From: Polynucleobacter acidiphobus
Lineage (GTDB): Bacteria > Pseudomonadota > Gammaproteobacteria > Burkholderiales > Burkholderiaceae
DNA: 64,000 nucleotides
Assembly: GCF_003065385.1 (NCBI RefSeq)
Contig: NZ_CP023277.1
Coordinates: 706,804 to 770,803, forward strand
Direction of reading: 5' to 3'
In this document: positions 58,598 to 64,000 of the stretch, piece after piece
Layout: each line of letters starts with the position of its first letter
Numbering within the stretch: the first letter of the stretch is position 1
The notes under the pieces: model-generated
Databases searched by the model: none
Told to the model about the DNA's origin: nothing
Seen by the model: only the letters and a program-made list of their open reading frames with translations
Made by a program: the position numbers and the translations under genes

Positions 58598-60520
58598 ATG
58601 GTTGCGGTTACTCTTCCCGATGGTTCGAAGCGCGAGTTTGCTGCGCCAGTGACCATTGCTGAAGTTGCCCAATCCATTGGTAGCGGCCTAGCCAAAGCTG
58701 CACTTGCAGGCTCCGTGGATGGTCGCCTAGTGGACCTGAGTCACACGATTGACCATGATGTGCAATTGGCCATCATTACCGACAAAAATCCCGAGGGCCT
58801 GGACATCATTCGTCATTCCACCGCCCATCTACTTGCATATGCTGTTAAAGAATTGTTCCCCGATGCGCAGGTTACGATTGGCCCTGTGATTGAGAACGGC
58901 TTCTATTACGACTTCTCGTATCACCGACCCTTCACCCCAGATGACCTAGCCGCCCTAGAGAAAAAAATGTTGGAGCTGTCAAAGAAGGATGAGCCCGTTG
59001 TTCGTCAAGTGATGCCCCGAGATCAAGCGGTTGAGTTCTTCAAAAAGCAAGGCGAAATTTATAAAGCCGAGATCATTGCGAGCATTCCGCAAAATGAAGA
59101 GGTCTCGCTTTACACCGAGGGTAAATTTACCGACCTCTGCCGTGGTCCTCACGTGCCCTCGACTGGAAAACTCAAGGTATTCAAACTCATGAAGCTCGCC
59201 GGTGCGTATTGGCGCGGTGATAGCAAGAATGAGATGTTGCAACGGATTTATGGTACCGCTTGGACCAAGAAGGAAGATCAAGACGCCTACTTGCATATGC
59301 TGGAGGAGGCTGAGAAGCGTGATCATCGCCGCTTAGGTAAACAGCTTGATTTATTTCATTTTCAGGATGAGGCGCCAGGTCTGGTGTTCTGGCACCCCAA
59401 GGGTTGGGCCATTTGGCAAGAGGTTGAGCAGTACATGCGCCGCGTGTATCAGCAAGAGGGCTATCAGGAGGTCAAGGCTCCGCAAATCCTCGATCGTGGT
59501 CTTTGGGAAAAATCCGGACACTGGGACAACTACAAAGAGAATATGTTCACGACTGAGTCGGAGAACCGTGCCTATGCATTAAAGCCCATGAACTGCCCAG
59601 GCCATGTGCAAATCTTTAATTCAGGGTTGCATAGTTATCGTGAGTTACCGCTGCGCTTTGGTGAGTTTGGACAATGCCATCGTAACGAACCCTCAGGCGC
59701 ACTTCACGGATTGATGCGGGTGCGTGGATTCACCCAAGACGATGGCCACATCTTTTGTACCGAGGATCAGATTCAGGCAGAGGTCGCCGCATTTGACCAA
59801 GCAGTTCGAGCGGTCTATCGCGATTTTGGCTTTACAGAAGTCGCCGTGAAATTAGCCCTGCGCCCTGCTAAGCGGGTTGGGGATGATGCCATTTGGGATA
59901 AAGCCGAGGCATCGCTGCGGGGAGCACTCAAAGCATCCGGCCAAACCTGGGAAGAGCTTCCTGGTGAGGGCGCTTTCTACGGACCCAAGATTGAATACCA
60001 CCTAAAGGATTCGATTGGACGTTCTTGGCAATGCGGCACCATGCAAGTCGACTTTTCCATGCCAGCCCGCTTAGGTGCTGAGTACGTGGCCGAAGATAAC
60101 AGTCGTAAAGTACCCGTGATGCTGCATCGGGCCATTGTAGGTTCCTTGGAGCGATTTATCGGGATTCTGATTGAAAATCATGCCGGCGCCATGCCGGTTT
60201 GGCTCGCTCCAACCCAGGCAATCGTCCTCAATATCTCTGAAAATTCCGCCGAATATGCCCAAAAAATCCAGCAAATGCTGAAAAAACAAGGGTTTAGGGT
60301 GGAATCTGATTTGCGAAACGAGAAAATTACGTATAAAATACGCGAGCACGCATTACAAAAACTGCCTTATTTGCTTGTTGTTGGCGATAAAGAGCGTGAA
60401 AGTAATACGGTGGCCGTTCGTGCCCGTGGCGGAATTGATCTAGGGGTAATGCCCGTAGATGCCTTCGTCACCCGACTCCAGCAGGATATTGCCCAGAAAG
60501 TCGGACCCGAGCCTAGCTAG
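58598..60520 (+). CDS. thrS: Threonine--tRNA ligase
   Basis: From ATG 58598 the enzyme has 640 residues, the usual length. It has an N-terminal TGS domain, the editing domain with [20 protein letters not shown] near 72-91, and the class II core with [19 protein letters not shown] near 335. The anticodon-binding domain ends with [14 protein letters not shown]. An in-frame ATG five codons upstream is less likely. thrS heads the conserved thrS-infC-rpmI-rplT-pheST block. Confidence 0.97.
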   Translation: MVAVTLPDGSKREFAAPVTIAEVAQSIGSGLAKAALAGSVDGRLVDLSHTIDHDVQLAIITDKNPEGLDIIRHSTAHLLAYAVKELFPDAQVTIGPVIENGFYYDFSYHRPFTPDDLAALEKKMLELSKKDEPVVRQVMPRDQAVEFFKKQGEIYKAEIIASIPQNEEVSLYTEGKFTDLCRGPHVPSTGKLKVFKLMKLAGAYWRGDSKNEMLQRIYGTAWTKKEDQDAYLHMLEEAEKRDHRRLGKQLDLFHFQDEAPGLVFWHPKGWAIWQEVEQYMRRVYQQEGYQEVKAPQILDRGLWEKSGHWDNYKENMFTTESENRAYALKPMNCPGHVQIFNSGLHSYRELPLRFGEFGQCHRNEPSGALHGLMRVRGFTQDDGHIFCTEDQIQAEVAAFDQAVRAVYRDFGFTEVAVKLALRPAKRVGDDAIWDKAEASLRGALKASGQTWEELPGEGAFYGPKIEYHLKDSIGRSWQCGTMQVDFSMPARLGAEYVAEDNSRKVPVMLHRAIVGSLERFIGILIENHAGAMPVWLAPTQAIVLNISENSAEYAQKIQQMLKKQGFRVESDLRNEKITYKIREHALQKLPYLLVVGDKERESNTVAVRARGGIDLGVMPVDAFVTRLQQDIAQKVGPEPS

Positions 60521-60564
60521 GGGGTGTGATGGCTTTTGATTGTTTTTGAGAGAGGAATTAGAAG

Positions 60565-61086
60565 ATCGCTACTGAAAAATTGCAACGCATCAATCAGGAA
60601 ATTACTGCCCCTGTAGTGCGTTTGATCGGATCCGACGGCAATGTGGTCGGTGTAGTTAAGTTGAACGAAGCCTTGCGGTTGGCTGAGGAAGAAGATACCG
60701 ATTTAGTCGAGATTGCTCCGAATGCTGATCCACCCGTAGTCCGAGTGATGGACTTTGGTAAGTTCAAATACCAAGAAGCCAAGCGTCAGCACGAAGCTAA
60801 GCTGAAGCAAAAGGTGATTCAGGTAAAGGAAGTGAAATTCCGGCCTGGTACCGATGACGGTGATTATGGTGTGAAGCTACGGAATCTGATCCGCTTTTTA
60901 GAAGACGGCGATAAAACAAAAATTACGCTTCGGTTTCGGGGTCGCGAAATGGCCCATCAAGAAATCGGTGCAAAGATGTTGGATCGACTGAAGGTAGATT
61001 TAGAGCCTTATGGTCAAGTCGAGCAGTTTCCCAAGATGGAAGGCCGACAAATGGTGATGGTCTTAGCGCCCGCCAAGAAGAAGTAA
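60565..61086 (+). CDS. infC: Translation initiation factor IF-3, ATC start
   Basis: The 173-residue protein begins at a rare ATC codon (60565) with AGAGGA nine bases upstream, giving [13 protein letters not shown], the normal IF-3 N-terminus. The first ordinary start would be TTG 60580, which cuts this conserved segment. Non-AUG starts in infC let IF-3 limit its own translation. Family motifs include [20 protein letters not shown] near 47-66 and [15 protein letters not shown] near 87-101. Confidence 0.93.
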   Translation: MATEKLQRINQEITAPVVRLIGSDGNVVGVVKLNEALRLAEEEDTDLVEIAPNADPPVVRVMDFGKFKYQEAKRQHEAKLKQKVIQVKEVKFRPGTDDGDYGVKLRNLIRFLEDGDKTKITLRFRGREMAHQEIGAKMLDRLKVDLEPYGQVEQFPKMEGRQMVMVLAPAKKK

Positions 61087-61187
61087 GAGTTTGTAGTAGT
61101 AGGCAGTACTAAGTAGCGAATCATCGGTACAGGAAGAGCAGCCGTCGGTTGCCACCGTAATCGCACAGAGAAGAAAAGGGAGCAGTC

Positions 61188-61385
61188 ATGCCCAAAATGA
61201 AGACCAAAAGTGGCGCAGCCAAGCGCTTCAAGGTCCGCGCAAGTGGATCAATTAAGCGAGGACAGGCATTCAAGCGTCACATCCTCACCAAGAAAACCAC
61301 CAAGAACAAGCGTCAATTGCGGGGTTCCGCTCCGGTCGCGAAATCCGATGTTAAGTCGATTCGCGCCATGATGCCTTACGCATAA
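61188..61385 (+). CDS. rpmI: Ribosomal protein bL35
   Basis: This 65-residue basic protein matches bL35 ([32 protein letters not shown]). The GGGAGCAG upstream is the ribosome binding site. The 100-base gap after infC has only short hairpins; in other bacteria the leader here is bound by L20 for autoregulation, which I could not confirm. Confidence 0.97.
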   Translation: MPKMKTKSGAAKRFKVRASGSIKRGQAFKRHILTKKTTKNKRQLRGSAPVAKSDVKSIRAMMPYA

Positions 61386-61401
61386 ATCTTAGGAGAGCAC
61401 A

Positions 61402-61764
61402 ATGCCAAGAGTAAAACGTGGGGTTACAGCGAGAGCCCGTCATAAGAAAGTCACCGATGCCGCAACCGGCTATCGTGGACGTCGTAAAAACGTATTCCGA
61501 ATTGCTAAAGAAGCGGTCATGCGCGCTGGGCAATACGCCTATCGCGATCGTCGTAACAAGAAGCGCGTATTCCGTGCTTTATGGATTGCTAGGATCAACG
61601 CTGCTGTGCGTGAACACGATATGACCTATAGCGTGTTCATGAATGGCATGAAGAAAGCGTCGATCGAACTCGATCGTAAAGTTCTCTCGGATATGGCTGT
61701 GTTTGACAAGGATGCATTTGCTGCCTTGGTCACACGCGTCAAATCTGCTGTAGCACACGCTTAA
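61402..61764 (+). CDS. rplT: Ribosomal protein bL20
   Basis: The 120-residue basic protein matches bL20: [17 protein letters not shown] at the start, then [20 protein letters not shown] and [20 protein letters not shown]. It binds 23S rRNA and is needed for early assembly of the large subunit. It follows rpmI by 16 bases and precedes pheS by 12. Confidence 0.98.
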   Translation: MPRVKRGVTARARHKKVTDAATGYRGRRKNVFRIAKEAVMRAGQYAYRDRRNKKRVFRALWIARINAAVREHDMTYSVFMNGMKKASIELDRKVLSDMAVFDKDAFAALVTRVKSAVAHA

Positions 61765-62820
<1,056 letters not shown>

Positions 62821-62828
62821 TTCCCATC

Positions 62829-64000
62829 ATGCATTTTTCTGAATCCTGGTTACGCCAGTTCGTTAATCCACCCATTGATAGTGAGGCACTGTCGCATGCT
62901 CTGACCATGGCCGGTCTTGAGGTTGAGGAACGACGCTCACTAGCGCCACCATTTACTAAGATCGTGGTTGCTGAAATTATTTCAGCAGAGCAGCACCCCG
63001 ATGCTGATCGCTTACGGGTATGCCGCGTGAATGCAGGACCCGATCATCCCAATTTGCAAATTGTGTGTGGCGCGCCGAATGCACGTGCTGGCATCAAAAT
63101 TCCCTGCGCCTTGGTTGGGGCTGAGTTGCCGCCGAGTGAAGTTGGTGGAAAACCATTTCAGATCAAGGTTGGCAAGTTACGTGGTGTGGAAAGTAATGGG
63201 ATGTTATGTTCGGGACGCGAGTTGGGTCTCGGCGAAGATCATGCCGGGATTTTGGAGCTGCCCAGTGATGCGCCGATCGGTCAAGATCTGCGAACCTATT
63301 TGCACCTTGACGATCAACTCTTTACGATCAAATTAACTCCCAATAAAGCCGACTGCTTATCCATCATCGGGATTGCGAGAGAAGTTGCTGCGATTACAGG
63401 CGCTGCTCTTTGTGTTCCAAAGCGCGAGCCACTTGCGTCAACAATTAACGACCGTGTGCCGGTCAACATCATGGATTCAGATCTGTGCGGCCGCTTTGCC
63501 GGTCGCGTGATCCGTGGAGTGAACGTCAGGGTAGAGACACCAGCTTGGATCAAAGACCGCCTAGCGAGCGCTGGTCAGCGTAGTATTTCACCATTGGTAG
63601 ATATCTCCAACTATGTGATGCTCGAGATCGGCCAACCTAATCATATTTTCGATCTCGACCAACTCAAGGCTCCGATTGAAGTGCGTTGGGGTAAGCCAGG
63701 CGAGTCATTGAAGTTACTCAACGATCAAACCGTGGAAGCTCATTTAGAAGGACTACGCGTTGGAGTGGTTGCGGATCAAGCAGGCCCCATCAGTCTTGCT
63801 GGCATCATGGGCGGCGATCGTACCGCAGTGAGTGATGCAACTCAGAACATTTATGTTGAGGCAGCCTTTTGGTGGCCTGCTGCGATAGCAGGGCGTGCAA
63901 GGCGCTATCACTTTACGACCGATGCGGGACACCGCTTTGAGCGTGGCGTTGATCCGCAATTAACCATTTCTGCATTGGACTACCTAAGTCAGCTTATTGT
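62829..64000 (+). CDS. pheT: Phenylalanine--tRNA ligase beta subunit, 5' part
   Basis: The ATG at 62829 opens a frame ([20 protein letters not shown]) that runs to the window edge, about 390 of roughly 800 codons. Visible parts are the N-terminal domain with [11 protein letters not shown], the tRNA-binding OB fold ([20 protein letters not shown]) and the start of the B3/B4 domains with [20 protein letters not shown] and HRFERGVDP. It pairs with PheS. Confidence 0.97.
   Translation, partial: MHFSESWLRQFVNPPIDSEALSHALTMAGLEVEERRSLAPPFTKIVVAEIISAEQHPDADRLRVCRVNAGPDHPNLQIVCGAPNARAGIKIPCALVGAELPPSEVGGKPFQIKVGKLRGVESNGMLCSGRELGLGEDHAGILELPSDAPIGQDLRTYLHLDDQLFTIKLTPNKADCLSIIGIAREVAAITGAALCVPKREPLASTINDRVPVNIMDSDLCGRFAGRVIRGVNVRVETPAWIKDRLASAGQRSISPLVDISNYVMLEIGQPNHIFDLDQLKAPIEVRWGKPGESLKLLNDQTVEAHLEGLRVGVVADQAGPISLAGIMGGDRTAVSDATQNIYVEAAFWWPAAIAGRARRYHFTTDAGHRFERGVDPQLTISALDYLSQLI

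Overview
The window looks like a chromosomal segment of a betaproteobacterium in Burkholderiaceae, most like a Polynucleobacter-type freshwater bacterium. This rests on moderate GC, tight gene packing, the order relA, tRNA-Val, thrS, infC, rpmI, rplT, pheS, pheT, and the betaproteobacterial character of the housekeeping proteins. It is inferred by eye, not from a database search. Almost all sequence is coding. No gene-free stretch exceeds 300 bases; the longest gaps are about 290 bp (19608-19899, before a cation antiporter gene), 270 bp (24370-24639, before an HU gene) and about 260-280 bp (38945 to 39205/39223, which holds a probable riboswitch). I saw no CRISPR array, insertion sequence, rRNA or prophage.

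Layout: 1-808 is the end of a multisubunit Mrp/Pha cation/proton antiporter operon. 1280-6333 looks like one tight six-gene operon: periplasmic thioredoxin-like protein, CcdA-like membrane protein, secreted SRPBCC protein, ATP-grasp ligase, an EgtB/SenA-type iron oxygenase and the histidine methyltransferase EgtD. It converges with a SenB-type glycosyltransferase and an MFS transporter on the minus strand (6307-8471), which follow katG (8535-10700). Together these suggest selenoneine (or ergothioneine-like) biosynthesis with an extra ATP-grasp enzyme of unknown role. 10959-18482 is a Fur-controlled haem uptake island: hemP, TonB, outer-membrane receptor, HmuS, HmuT, HmuU, HmuV. 18550-25000 holds assorted genes: VOC protein, GNAT, KefB/YbaL-type antiporter, DUF3300 lipoprotein, EamA exporter and HU.

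25035-31088 is a first heavy-metal RND efflux operon. It is followed by an FAD/NAD(P)-binding oxidoreductase, a small lipoprotein, and a minus-strand patatin / NodT / HlyD / DUF3302 cluster. After an MBL-fold hydrolase and an SbtA-like permease, a second RND operon (39206-45277) starts behind a probable yybP-ykoY (manganese) riboswitch and ends in a PII-like gene. 45270-56395 holds metabolic genes: a phosphatase-family protein, FAD-linked oxidase, WrbA, YihY, AroC, an MFS transporter, ETF-ubiquinone oxidoreductase and the two subunits of a 3-oxoacid CoA-transferase. It also holds an unusual single-ORF fusion of a CDF metal exporter with an alpha/beta hydrolase. 56417-64000 is the conserved stringent-response and translation block, ending inside pheT.

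The strongest candidates for something new are the ATP-grasp-containing sen/egt operon, the riboswitch-RND-PII arrangement, the CDF-hydrolase fusion, and a 26-codon ORF with a strong ribosome binding site in the katG leader.
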